Shown here one piece after another: positions 1 through 5,903 of a DNA stretch of 5,903 nt. Position 1 is the first letter of the stretch. Every line of letters begins with the position of its first letter. The notes beneath the pieces were generated by a model, which saw only the letters and a program-made list of their open reading frames with translations, made no database searches and was not told where the DNA came from. A program made the position numbers and the translations under genes. Source of the stretch: Bacteroidales bacterium (GTDB lineage Bacteria > Bacteroidota > Bacteroidia > Bacteroidales > Muribaculaceae); the NCBI GenBank assembly GCA_004555955.1, contig SFJG01000115.1, positions 1-5,903 on the forward strand, given 5' to 3'.

Positions 1-634
1 CGTTTTGTATGAGTTTGTCGGACACGACAACTTCGTAGTCGGGTGTGATTGAAATCAGAAACTTATCGTAAGCCTTATGGAAAAACGGATTTAAACACAA
101 GCCATTTCTCGGGTTAGTTCGGTTAGCTTTATCTTCAGCCCAATCTATAATGTGGCAAGCCTCTACAAGTTCAGATTTTTGCACTCCTGAAATGCAGCAA
201 CGGAAATTATAGGAATTCATCACTGCGGCACGGAAGAATGACTGATTTACACGTTGACGAATAACAGTCTCTCTTTCAGTGCCTTGGGGCAGATTCTGCG
301 TGGAAATTGCAGCAGTTTCTTCAATTGGTTTGTTTAAGAATTGAGCAATGAGGCGTTCGCTTTCGTAGGCAAGGTGCTCAGGGTTTCCGTAGAATTCTTC
401 CCACACGGCTTCTTCCTCTTTCGCACCATGTTTTAGTCCTGTGATTCCTTGGCTCTTTAAGTCTGGGTCAAGTCGCCCGATATTGCCAATCTTCATGTTT
501 AGTGCACTCGGCGAACGACCGATGATGCGAGCATATCTCACCACCAGCGGATGCGTCTTCCTGCTGCTCTTAAACGGAATCTTACAGTAGGCGTTAAACG
601 CAATAATCGTTTCTTCTCGAGTCCACTTATTCAT
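1..634 (-). CDS. HNH endonuclease, N-terminal 211 residues (3' end beyond window)
   Basis: The frame is open from an ATG at 634 to the window edge with no stop, so the C-terminus is missing. Residues 4-57 (WTREETI... IIGRSPSALNMKIGN...LDP) match the N-terminal module, resembling a helix-turn-helix, that often precedes HNH domains in restriction-like endonucleases. A linker follows, then GTERE (118-122) and RVNQSFFRAAV (128-138). The nuclease core starts at CCISG (146-150). H161 (ACHIIDW), N177 (RNGLCLNP) and H186 (FFHKAYD) form the H-N-H triad of a ββα-metal fold like Pfam HNH_2. The expected activity is metal-dependent DNA cleavage, and a role in defence or restriction is inferred from the family. 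Sampled lines are about 40% G+C, well below the rest of the window, which suggests transfer. The ATG at 634 follows a -7 element by 28 nt, and the conserved N-terminal module starts just after it. Partner genes, if any, are outside the window. Confidence 0.9.
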   Translation of the reverse strand, partial: MNKWTREETIIAFNAYCKIPFKSSRKTHPLVVRYARIIGRSPSALNMKIGNIGRLDPDLKSQGITGLKHGAKEEEAVWEEFYGNPEHLAYESERLIAQFLNKPIEETAAISTQNLPQGTERETVIRQRVNQSFFRAAVMNSYNFRCCISGVQKSELVEACHIIDWAEDKANRTNPRNGLCLNPFFHKAYDKFLISITPDYEVVVSDKLIQN

Positions 635-662
635 CTTGATTGTTCGTTGGCGTTTGTTGTTG

Positions 663-670
663 CAAAGGTA
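663..670 (-). promoter_or_regulatory. Bacteroidota -7 promoter element for the HNH gene
   Basis: The minus strand reads TACCTTTG, an exact match to the TAnnTTTG -7 consensus of Bacteroidota primary sigma factor promoters, 28 nt upstream of the HNH start codon. The position 20 nt further upstream (691-694) reads ACAT, so no good -33 TTTG is present. The leader is A/C-rich without a Shine-Dalgarno sequence. The surrounding gap 635-743 holds no other gene. It shows only an all-A/T hairpin after the upstream stop codon, too weak to be called a terminator, so the HNH gene may also receive read-through from the operon. Confidence 0.6.
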
Positions 671-743
671 ATGCGGATTGTGGGTAAAGAATGTGTGTTG
701 CTGTGTTATAATTTTTTAAAATTGTGGTTGTCGGCGGGTTGGG

Positions 744-1418
744 CTATTTCAGCAGGTATCGGAAGAATGTTTCGTCGGAGTCGGGGAAGAGTTGCTCTAG
801 GTGTTCGCGTAGGCGTTGGTACGATTGTTCGGGTGTATGGGAGGTGGAGCAAGCATCTGCGCCGAAGAGCCGTTCGGGGCGTGTGTGTAGCGCCCATCCC
901 CAGCCGTAGCGTTTGCCTTTCTTGTCGACGGGATAGACGAAGTCTTCGGTCACGATGCGGCAGCTCATGTTGAGCCGGGTGATGTATTTGCCGAATTTGC
1001 TGCGAAGTTTCGGAGTGTCGAATCCGCAAATTGAGCGTAGGTCGCGAGTTATCATACTTCCATTGCGGTCGAGGACTTCGAGAATCATTGCTTCGACCGA
1101 GTCGGGCTCGGGTTTTGGCATTACGGAGCGGCGGTAGTTGCAAAAGTCTGCCCAAAATTGCTGAGTGATAAACGTGGCATTGCCGTTAATAAAACTGCCG
1201 TAGGCGCATCCGGTTTGTTTGATGATGTCGCCTTTCCAGTCCCATAGAGGCCAACCTGTTCCGCCATCGACGGGCTCTTGGTAGTCGCAAACGGGGTCGA
1301 CGGCTTCTTGAGCGGACCAATTCATCCCATTACGCAGAAGGGGAAGTATGCCGACTTCGTTGATGAAGTCGATGAGTTCGGCGCAACTGAGGAGAGGCCG
1401 TTCGGGGAGTGGTTTCAT
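744..1418 (-). CDS. AlkZ-related winged-helix protein, function unknown
   Basis: This is a 224-residue cytoplasmic protein without signal peptide or membrane segment. The start at 1418 is chosen because it lies 11 nt after the yjbQ stop; the upstream ATG at 1505 would overlap yjbQ and adds an arginine-rich, poorly structured stretch. Residues 11-30 (CAELIDFINEVGILPLLRN), 56-66 (WPLWDWKGDII), 72-97 (AYGSF... FITQQFWADFCNYRR) and 168-186 (GKRYGWGWALHTRPERLFG) recall a Bacteroidota/Firmicutes family that databases call AlkZ-related. Residues 107-155 look like a winged-helix unit (MITRDLRSICGF then LRSKFGKYITRLN). True AlkZ/YcaQ DNA glycosylases are about 400 residues and carry a catalytic QxQ or QxD motif; I see neither here, so glycosylase activity should not be assumed. 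It is the last gene of the rnr operon. The family assignment rests on remembered patterns, not on a search. Confidence 0.6.
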   Translation of the reverse strand: MKPLPERPLLSCAELIDFINEVGILPLLRNGMNWSAQEAVDPVCDYQEPVDGGTGWPLWDWKGDIIKQTGCAYGSFINGNATFITQQFWADFCNYRRSVMPKPEPDSVEAMILEVLDRNGSMITRDLRSICGFDTPKLRSKFGKYITRLNMSCRIVTEDFVYPVDKKGKRYGWGWALHTRPERLFGADACSTSHTPEQSYQRLREHLEQLFPDSDETFFRYLLK

Positions 1419-1429
1419 TTCGGTAGAGA

Positions 1430-1843
1430 TTATTCGTAGATTGTAGCAACGATGTGGCGAGCGCCGCCGTAGTCGCGAAATTCGCAGAGGTAAATGCCTT
1501 GCCAAGTTCCGAGGTTAAGACGCCCGTCGGTGATAGGAATAGAGAGCGATACTCCGAAGAGCGAGGCTTTTGCGTGAGCGGGCATATCGTCGAGACCTTC
1601 GAGGGTGTGGTCGTAGTATGGTTCGCCTTCGGCAACGAGTCGGTCCATGATTTTCGCCAGGTCGGAGCGCACGTCCGGGTCGGCGTTTTCGTTGATGCTC
1701 AAGGCGCAGGATGTGTGCTTGACGAATAGGTTGAGCAGACCTGCCCGAGGTAGGGGTTTGGGCAGATGAGATAAAATCTCGGCGGTTACGAGGTGGCAGC
1801 CGCGAGGCTTTGGCGTTAGCGTGAATTGCTGTTGATGAATCAT
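1430..1843 (-). CDS. yjbQ: YjbQ/UPF0047 family protein
   Basis: The protein has 137 residues, the usual length of this single-domain family. Diagnostic segments are present in order: HTSCALSINENADPDV at 43-58, H79 followed by EGLDDMPAHAKASLFG at 82-97, SIPITDGRLNLGTWQGIYL at 101-119, and EFRDYGG with a final ARHIVATI near the C-terminus. The conserved His, Asn, Asp and Glu residues form the putative metal and ligand pocket of the family trimer. Members are annotated as secondary thiamine-phosphate synthase enzymes because the E. coli homologue YjbQ shows weak thiamine phosphate synthase activity; the physiological role is not settled. The protein is cytoplasmic. The start codon follows the FKBP stop by 2 nt with no Shine-Dalgarno sequence, so translation is probably coupled within the operon. 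No thiamine pathway gene is visible nearby to support that role. Confidence 0.93.
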   Translation of the reverse strand: MIHQQQFTLTPKPRGCHLVTAEILSHLPKPLPRAGLLNLFVKHTSCALSINENADPDVRSDLAKIMDRLVAEGEPYYDHTLEGLDDMPAHAKASLFGVSLSIPITDGRLNLGTWQGIYLCEFRDYGGARHIVATIYE

Positions 1844-1845
1844 AC

Positions 1846-2241
1846 TTACATTATACTAATCAACTCGATTTCGAAAATCAGCGTAGAGCCGCCGGGGATG
1901 CCGGGAACCGACTTGCTGCCGTATGCCATTTCTGCGGGGATGTAGATTTCCCATTTGTCGCCTACCGACATTTGCTGCAGAGCGATTGCCCAGCCGACAA
2001 TGAGGTCGCGCATACGAATAGCCAATGGAGCTCCGCCGCGACTCGAGTCGAACTTGCGTCCGTTGATGGTCCAACCGGTGTAGTGTGCAGTGATGATGCT
2101 GCGCATGTCGGGATGCTTGCCGCCGCGACCTTTGTGCAGCGGTTTGTAGTATATGCCTTTAGGCAATGGCTCTACGCCCGGCTCTTGTGCCTTGGCTTGG
2201 AGCCATTGTCGGTTGGCTTCGACGTATTCTTTTTTACTCAT
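1846..2241 (-). CDS. FKBP-type peptidyl-prolyl cis-trans isomerase, cytoplasmic
   Basis: The product has 131 residues. A short N-terminal region (1-44) with a helical EANRQWLQAKAQE stretch precedes one FKBP domain at about 45-131. Pocket residues typical of FKBPs are recognisable: Y54 in HYTGW, F64-D65 in GRKFDSS, the IVGW segment 81-84, Y107 in IPAEMAYG, and the final IPGGSTLIFEIELI strand. This supports cis-trans isomerisation of prolyl peptide bonds and chaperone-like activity. There is no signal peptide or lipobox, unlike many periplasmic FKBPs of Bacteroidota, so it should act in the cytoplasm. It starts 3 nt after the rnr stop codon and ends 2 nt before yjbQ, so it is co-transcribed and probably translationally coupled. 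The first four residues, MSKK, match those of RNase R, probably by chance. No specific client protein can be inferred. Confidence 0.95.
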   Translation of the reverse strand: MSKKEYVEANRQWLQAKAQEPGVEPLPKGIYYKPLHKGRGGKHPDMRSIITAHYTGWTINGRKFDSSRGGAPLAIRMRDLIVGWAIALQQMSVGDKWEIYIPAEMAYGSKSVPGIPGGSTLIFEIELISIM

Positions 2242-2244
2242 TTG

Positions 2245-4521
2245 TTAGCGGTTCTTTTTCGACTTCTTTTTGGTAGATTCTTTTTTAGAAGACTTTGCCT
2301 TTGTCGATTTTTTCTTCTTTTTAGGTTTGGGTTCATCGACGACTATTCCGTTACGGTTAACGATAGGGCGCGACAACGTGTCGGCACTTGAGTCGACGAG
2401 GGCGAAGTCGAGTTGCTTCTTGTTGAGGTCGGCGCGCGCAACGCGGATTGTAAGTTTGTCGCCGAGTCGGTATACGCGGCGTTTGCGTCGGCCGACGAGG
2501 CAGTAGTTCTTTTCGTCGAATTCGTAGTAGTCGTCGTCGAGGTCGCGAACAGGCACCATGCCTTCGCATTTGTTTTCGTCGATTTCGACGTACAGTCCCC
2601 ATTCGGTAACGCCCGAGACGGAGCCTTCGAACACTTGACCGATGCGGTCAGCCATAAATTCGACCTCTTTGTATTTGATGGAAGCACGTTCGGCGTTAGC
2701 GGCGAGCACTTCCATGTCGGAAGAGTGCTTGCACTCGTCTTCGAGTTTGTCTTTGTTGACGGCGCGTCCACCGGCGAGGTATCGCTCCAGCAGGCGGTGA
2801 ACCATCATGTCGGGATAGCGACGGATTGGCGACGTGAAGTGGGTGTAGTAGTCGAACGACAGTCCGTAGTGGCCGACGTTTACGGTAGAGTAGACGGCTT
2901 TTGCCATCGAGCGGATAGCCAAAATCGAGAGGAGGTTTTCTTCGGGTTGTCCTTTGACTTTGACGAGCATTTTGTTGAGCGAGTTGTTGATGTCGCTACG
3001 TTTGCCGCGGAGCTTGATTTTGTAGCCGAAACGACTTGCGATTTCGGCAAAACTCTCCATTTTGTCGTCGTTAGGACGGTCGTGGATGCGGTAGACAAAC
3101 GGTTTAGGCTTCTTTTTGCCTTTGGGGTGCCCGATTTCGGTGGCTACTTGCTTGTTGGCGAGGAGCATAAACTCTTCGACGAGTTTGTTTGCGTCTTTCG
3201 ACACTTTAAAGTATACGTTAATGGGGTGTCCCTTTTCGTCGATGTCGAAACGAATCTCGAATCGGTCGAAACTGAGCGCACCGTTTTCGAAACGGCGCCG
3301 GCGTAGGCATTTAGCGAGTCGGTCGAGAGTGAGAATATCGTCGGCGTAGTCGCCTTGGCCGGTTTCGATGCGCTCTTGAGCTTCTTCGTAGGTGAAACGG
3401 CGGTTGCTCTTAATGACAGTTCTTCCGATTCGATGGCTTTTGATGTTAGCCTCGTCGTCGAGTTCGAAGATGCAAGAGAAAGCCAGTTTTTCTTCGTCGG
3501 GGCGTAGCGAGCAGATACCGTTGCAGAGGTGCTCGGGAAGCATCGGAATAGTGCGGTCGACGAGGTAAATCGATGTTGCGCGTTCGCGAGCTTCTTTGTC
3601 GATGACAGTCCCCGGGTGGACGTAATGGGTTACGTCGGCGATGTGTACGCCCACTTCCCAGTTTCCGTTGTCGAGTCGACGAATCGAAAGTGCGTCGTCG
3701 AAGTCTTTAGCATCGCGCGGGTCGATGGTAAAAGTTGTTACGGCGCGGAAGTCTTCGCGGCGGGCGATTTCGTCGGGCGTAATGCCGGCTTTGATGCGGT
3801 TTGCGGCGTCTTCTACCTTTTTCGGATAGACGTATGGCAGTCCGAATTCGGCGAGGATGGCGTTCATTTCCGAATCGTTTTCGCCGGTAGGACCGAACAC
3901 GTCGACGATTTCGCCGATGGGATTTTTGTCGTCATCGTCCCAGCGCACGATACGAGCAATCGCTTTGTCGCCGCTTGTTGCGCCTTTTAAGTTTTCGCTC
4001 GGGATGATGATGTCGCAGGCGAGGAATTTGCTGTCGGTTTGCAGGAACGCATAGGATTTCTGCACTTTGACGGTGCCGATAAACGTTTGTTCTTTCTTCT
4101 CGATAATCTCGAGAACGCGGGCTTCCGGCTCCACGCCGCGACGTTGCGCCGAGAGGTGCACTCTTACGCGGTCGCCGTTGAGGGCGTGCTTTGAGTTGCG
4201 TTCTGCCACGAAAATCGGCACATCGGTATTGTCGATAATCACGCCGTTTTTGCCGTTGCTGCGGCGCACGAAAGTGCCTTCGGAAGCGGAAGTTATTTGC
4301 GTTGCTTGATATCGACCGGGGACGAGCTCGGAGAGAAATCCGTCGAGCACCATGTCGTCGAGTATGTCGGCAATTTGGTATTGGTTGATGCGCCTTGTTA
4401 TGCCCAATTCCAAGGATATCTGCTTATAGTTGTACGAACCTGTCGGGTGCTCGTTGAAGAAGTCGACCACCATGCTTTGGAAATCGGCTTTTTGGGTCTT
4501 GTTAGTTTTCTTTTTTGACAT
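2245..4521 (-). CDS. rnr: ribonuclease R (RNB-family 3'-5' exoribonuclease)
   Basis: This is a 758-residue processive, hydrolytic 3'-5' exoribonuclease that degrades structured RNA, as in mRNA and rRNA quality control. Domain order: an N-terminal winged-helix region (about 13-75), cold-shock domains at about 80-140 (EGTFVRRSNGKNGVIID) and 146-210, the RNB catalytic domain at about 255-585, an S1 domain at about 627-708, and a lysine-rich tail at 731-758. The catalytic motif TIDPRDAKDFDDALS (265-279) keeps the four acidic residues D267, D273, D275 and D276, equivalent to D272, D278, D280 and D281 of E. coli RNase R. The family signature HYGLSFDYYTHFTSPIRRYP lies at 551-570. The start at 4521 is preferred over an in-frame ATG at 4614, because the latter lies upstream of the predicted -7 element and adds 31 residues unlike the family. 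It is the first gene of a four-gene operon and the frame is intact. Confidence 0.97.
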   Translation of the reverse strand: MSKKKTNKTQKADFQSMVVDFFNEHPTGSYNYKQISLELGITRRINQYQIADILDDMVLDGFLSELVPGRYQATQITSASEGTFVRRSNGKNGVIIDNTDVPIFVAERNSKHALNGDRVRVHLSAQRRGVEPEARVLEIIEKKEQTFIGTVKVQKSYAFLQTDSKFLACDIIIPSENLKGATSGDKAIARIVRWDDDDKNPIGEIVDVFGPTGENDSEMNAILAEFGLPYVYPKKVEDAANRIKAGITPDEIARREDFRAVTTFTIDPRDAKDFDDALSIRRLDNGNWEVGVHIADVTHYVHPGTVIDKEARERATSIYLVDRTIPMLPEHLCNGICSLRPDEEKLAFSCIFELDDEANIKSHRIGRTVIKSNRRFTYEEAQERIETGQGDYADDILTLDRLAKCLRRRRFENGALSFDRFEIRFDIDEKGHPINVYFKVSKDANKLVEEFMLLANKQVATEIGHPKGKKKPKPFVYRIHDRPNDDKMESFAEIASRFGYKIKLRGKRSDINNSLNKMLVKVKGQPEENLLSILAIRSMAKAVYSTVNVGHYGLSFDYYTHFTSPIRRYPDMMVHRLLERYLAGGRAVNKDKLEDECKHSSDMEVLAANAERASIKYKEVEFMADRIGQVFEGSVSGVTEWGLYVEIDENKCEGMVPVRDLDDDYYEFDEKNYCLVGRRKRRVYRLGDKLTIRVARADLNKKQLDFALVDSSADTLSRPIVNRNGIVVDEPKPKKKKKSTKAKSSKKESTKKKSKKNR

Positions 4522-4554
4522 AAATGCTCGAGTGTTTCTTATAAAACAATGCAA

Positions 4555-4606
4555 AAGCGACGAATGTTTTGCGATTATATCCACAAAGTTAGTACATCCG
4601 TCGCTT
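4555..4606 (-). repeat. long imperfect inverted repeat (hairpin) overlapping the rnr promoter
   Basis: On the minus strand, AAGCGACGGATGT (4594-4606) pairs with ACATTCGTCGCTT (4555-4567) over 13 bp with a single G-U wobble. Inside it, TTTGTG (4582-4587) pairs with CGCAAA (4568-4573) over 6 bp with one wobble, closing an 8-nt loop (4574-4581). Only a 6-nt one-sided bulge (4588-4593) interrupts the stem. The rnr -7 element lies in the bulge and inner stem. The minus strand continues TTTTGCATTGTTTT, a broken T-rich tract, so it could be the terminator of the phosphatase gene, an operator around the promoter, or an RNA processing site. I cannot choose between these from sequence. Confidence 0.7.
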
Positions 4607-4615
4607 ATGTGCAAG
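4584..4615 (-). promoter_or_regulatory. rnr operon promoter (-33/-7)
   Basis: The minus strand has CTTG (4612-4615), 20 nt, then TAACTTTG (4584-4591). This matches the Bacteroidota -33 TTTG (one mismatch) and -7 TAnnTTTG (exact) elements. Transcription should begin near 4577-4580, giving a leader of about 57 nt before the ATG at 4521, with no Shine-Dalgarno sequence. The spacing equals that of the phosphatase promoter at the right edge. It should drive rnr, the FKBP gene, yjbQ and the AlkZ-related gene. Confidence 0.65.
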
Positions 4616-4637
4616 AATTCATAGAAAAAACGGGTTG

Positions 4638-5835
4638 TCAGTAGTCGAGCGGGAGTAGCTCGTAGAGATGTAGTCGGAGTTGCTTCCAGCTGACGATGTC
4701 CGACTTGGAGCCGCGTAGCAACTTGACGGGCTGCTCATTGAGATAAGCTTTGACGTAGACCGTGCCCGACGGCGATGAGAAGTAGACGAGTTGCAAGTTG
4801 GCAGCCATAGGGAACGATTCGTAGTCGCGCCAGTTGTCGGCAACCGTGTCGTAGTAGTTCGTAAGGTAGTAGCAACCGGGCACTTGCATAAGAGCCAGGA
4901 GCGGCATAAGCGTCTCGGCGTGTCCGAAGCGGAGTTTTGCGGAGGCGGTCGACTTACCTTGCAGGGCATCGTCGGCAGCGGTGATGATGTCGCGGAGCAG
5001 CGGGGCGGCGAGTCGGGCAGGCCGTTGCGAAAGCGTCGAAGCCGAGTAGAGCAGGTATTGACGGAAGTTAAACACCGACCACATTCGGCGATATTCTTCG
5101 ACGGTGAAATATTTCGAGACATCGACTTTTAGTCCCATACAGTTCATTCCGGCGATGACGTAATATTCCGCCAAAGCCAGGTCGTAGACCTTGTCGTAGT
5201 CGAGCGGAAAACGTTCGCCGAGGATACGCAGCAGCGGGTCGATTGTAATATTTGCTGCGGCGAAGCGGTTGTATGTGCTTGTGTATGCGGTGTCGCGGCG
5301 ATATTCTAAATATAGGCTGTCGAGGTCGAAATTGCGCATCAACGGGCTGAATTCCGGACCCGACGACACCGGTTGCGGCATACATGCTGTGGATGCACCG
5401 CGGCGACGACGAGGATATTGCCACGACGTGCGAGTCGAAGAACAATTGCGGATAGTTGGCAAACATACGCTCGGCGATGCCTATGTGCTCGCGCTCGCCG
5501 ATAGAGTCGAGTTCGCCCCAGCGGTTCGCCGTGGCGCTGATAACGCGCTCAACGTCAGCCTTAAACAGACGCCCGAGTGGCGTTATGGTTTTCTCTCGTT
5601 CGGCGCGCTCCAACGCACGGTGGATGAGCATTGTGAAGTGCGAACTTGCGGGATAGCGCGAGCCGTGGCGGCCAACGTGGTTGATAAACACCGGCGTGAG
5701 CGAGTCGGGATATTGCGCCGAAGCGTTGCGCTCCGGGTATGGCGAAAGGCTTGCGCGACCGCTGTTGTAGTCGAAAGCGAGAGCCGATGCAAATGCAACG
5801 ACAGCGAGTAAAGCCGATACGATGAATTGTTTCAT
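4638..5835 (-). pseudogene. Minpp-type histidine acid phosphatase (phytase-like), frameshifted
   Basis: The N-terminal frame starts at the ATG at 5835 (MKQFIVSALL) with a signal peptide of about 20 residues ending ALA. VGRHGSRYP at 54-62 holds the catalytic H57 of branch-2 histidine phosphatases, and SPRCIHSMYAAT lies at 144-155. Homology then continues in another frame from SSGPEFSPLM, through FDLDSLYLEYRR, to FGHAETLMPLL (HAE codons at 4914-4922) and a C-terminus at 4638. HAE in place of HD points to multiple inositol-polyphosphate phosphatases, so the intact enzyme would remove phosphates from phytate in the periplasm or at the cell surface. The span is 1198 nt, one nt over a multiple of three, so the shift lies near 5366-5378. 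The segment between the two blocks also looks about a dozen residues shorter than I expect for the family, suggesting a small deletion not divisible by three, or an assembly error. Unshifted, the first frame ends at 5068. Confidence 0.85.
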
Positions 5836-5858
5836 AGTTTTGATGCGTTTGTTGCCGA

Positions 5859-5890
5859 CAAATTTAGCAACAATTGCCTGAAAATGCAAA
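5859..5890 (-). promoter_or_regulatory. phosphatase gene promoter (-33/-7)
   Basis: The minus strand has TTTG (5887-5890), exactly 20 nt, then TAAATTTG (5859-5866). Both match the Bacteroidota -33/-7 consensus perfectly. Transcription is expected to start about 5852-5855, leaving an A/C-rich leader of about 17-20 nt before the ATG at 5835. This supports that start over the in-frame ATG at 5889, which would lie inside the -33 box. The well-kept promoter suggests the gene was functional recently. Confidence 0.75.
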
Positions 5891-5903
5891 AAAAGAAGCT
5901 GCG

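Noticed and set aside
714..727. A/T-only hairpin after the stop of the AlkZ-related gene
   Set aside because: Six A/T pairs with a 2-nt loop are too weak for termination, and there is no following T-tract on the minus strand.
551..973. 140-codon plus-strand open frame across the gap between the HNH gene and the AlkZ-related gene
   Set aside because: It overlaps both minus-strand genes and the promoter between them, with serine/arginine-rich, low-information sequence. No promoter was seen in front of it.
2413..3306. 297-codon open frame on the plus strand opposite rnr
   Set aside because: It is antisense to a clear RNase R gene, has a valine/phenylalanine-rich composition caused by the codon bias of the other strand, and has no recognisable motif or promoter.
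4522..4614. N-terminal extension of RNase R from the in-frame ATG at 4614
   Set aside because: It begins upstream of the predicted -7 element, has residues unlike the family N-terminus, and overlaps the inverted repeat.
4625..4662. Possible terminator at the end of the phosphatase gene: stem CGAGC/GCTCG (4646-4662) and a run of six T on the minus strand (4625-4630)
   Set aside because: The stem is only 5 bp, lies inside the coding end and is 15 nt from the T-run, so it does not fit an intrinsic terminator. The hairpin at 4555-4606 is a better candidate.
5341..5400. Programmed frameshift in the phosphatase gene
   Set aside because: No slippery heptamer or characteristic stop-codon context was seen at the junction, and the joining segment also seems to lack residues, which a programmed shift would not explain.
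5269..5811. 180-codon open frame on the plus strand opposite the phosphatase gene
   Set aside because: It is antisense to well-conserved phosphatase sequence, arginine-rich, and resembles no family I know.

Overview
This window reads as chromosomal DNA from a member of the Bacteroidota, most likely a gut-type Bacteroidales. Three upstream regions carry the -7 element TAnnTTTG typical of that phylum, and two of them also have a TTTG-like -33 element at exactly 20 nt spacing. The leaders are A/C-rich without Shine-Dalgarno sequences. The gene content (Minpp-type histidine phosphatase, RNase R with a lysine tail, short cytoplasmic FKBP) fits the same group. I cannot name the genus from sequence alone. 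All supported genes lie on the minus strand, so transcription runs from right to left.

Right part (about 4638-5890): a secreted Minpp/phytase-like histidine acid phosphatase. It has a good promoter, signal peptide, RHG motif and HAE motif, but the reading frame is broken in the middle and the segment at the break looks too short. It is therefore annotated as a pseudogene (or a sequencing/assembly error).

Centre (744-4615): a compact four-gene operon, rnr (RNase R), an FKBP-type prolyl isomerase, a YjbQ/UPF0047 protein and a winged-helix AlkZ-related protein of unknown function, with gaps of only 3, 2 and 11 nt. The promoter in front of rnr lies inside a long imperfect inverted repeat (4555-4606). 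Any transcript coming through from the phosphatase gene would fold this into a strong hairpin. This is the most interesting non-coding structure in the window.

Left part (1-670): the first 211 codons of an HNH endonuclease of the type seen in defence and restriction contexts, running off the window edge. Its base composition is near 40% G+C in sampled lines, against 55-63% in sampled lines of the other genes, which suggests recent acquisition. It has its own -7 element.

The operon joins RNA decay, protein folding, a small enzyme linked in the literature to thiamine phosphate synthesis, and a possible nucleic-acid-binding protein. No functional link beyond co-transcription can be shown from the sequence. 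I did not find a convincing new multi-gene system. The HNH gene at the left edge is the only hint of an accessory region, and its partners would lie outside the window. No tRNA, rRNA, CRISPR array or insertion sequence was seen.
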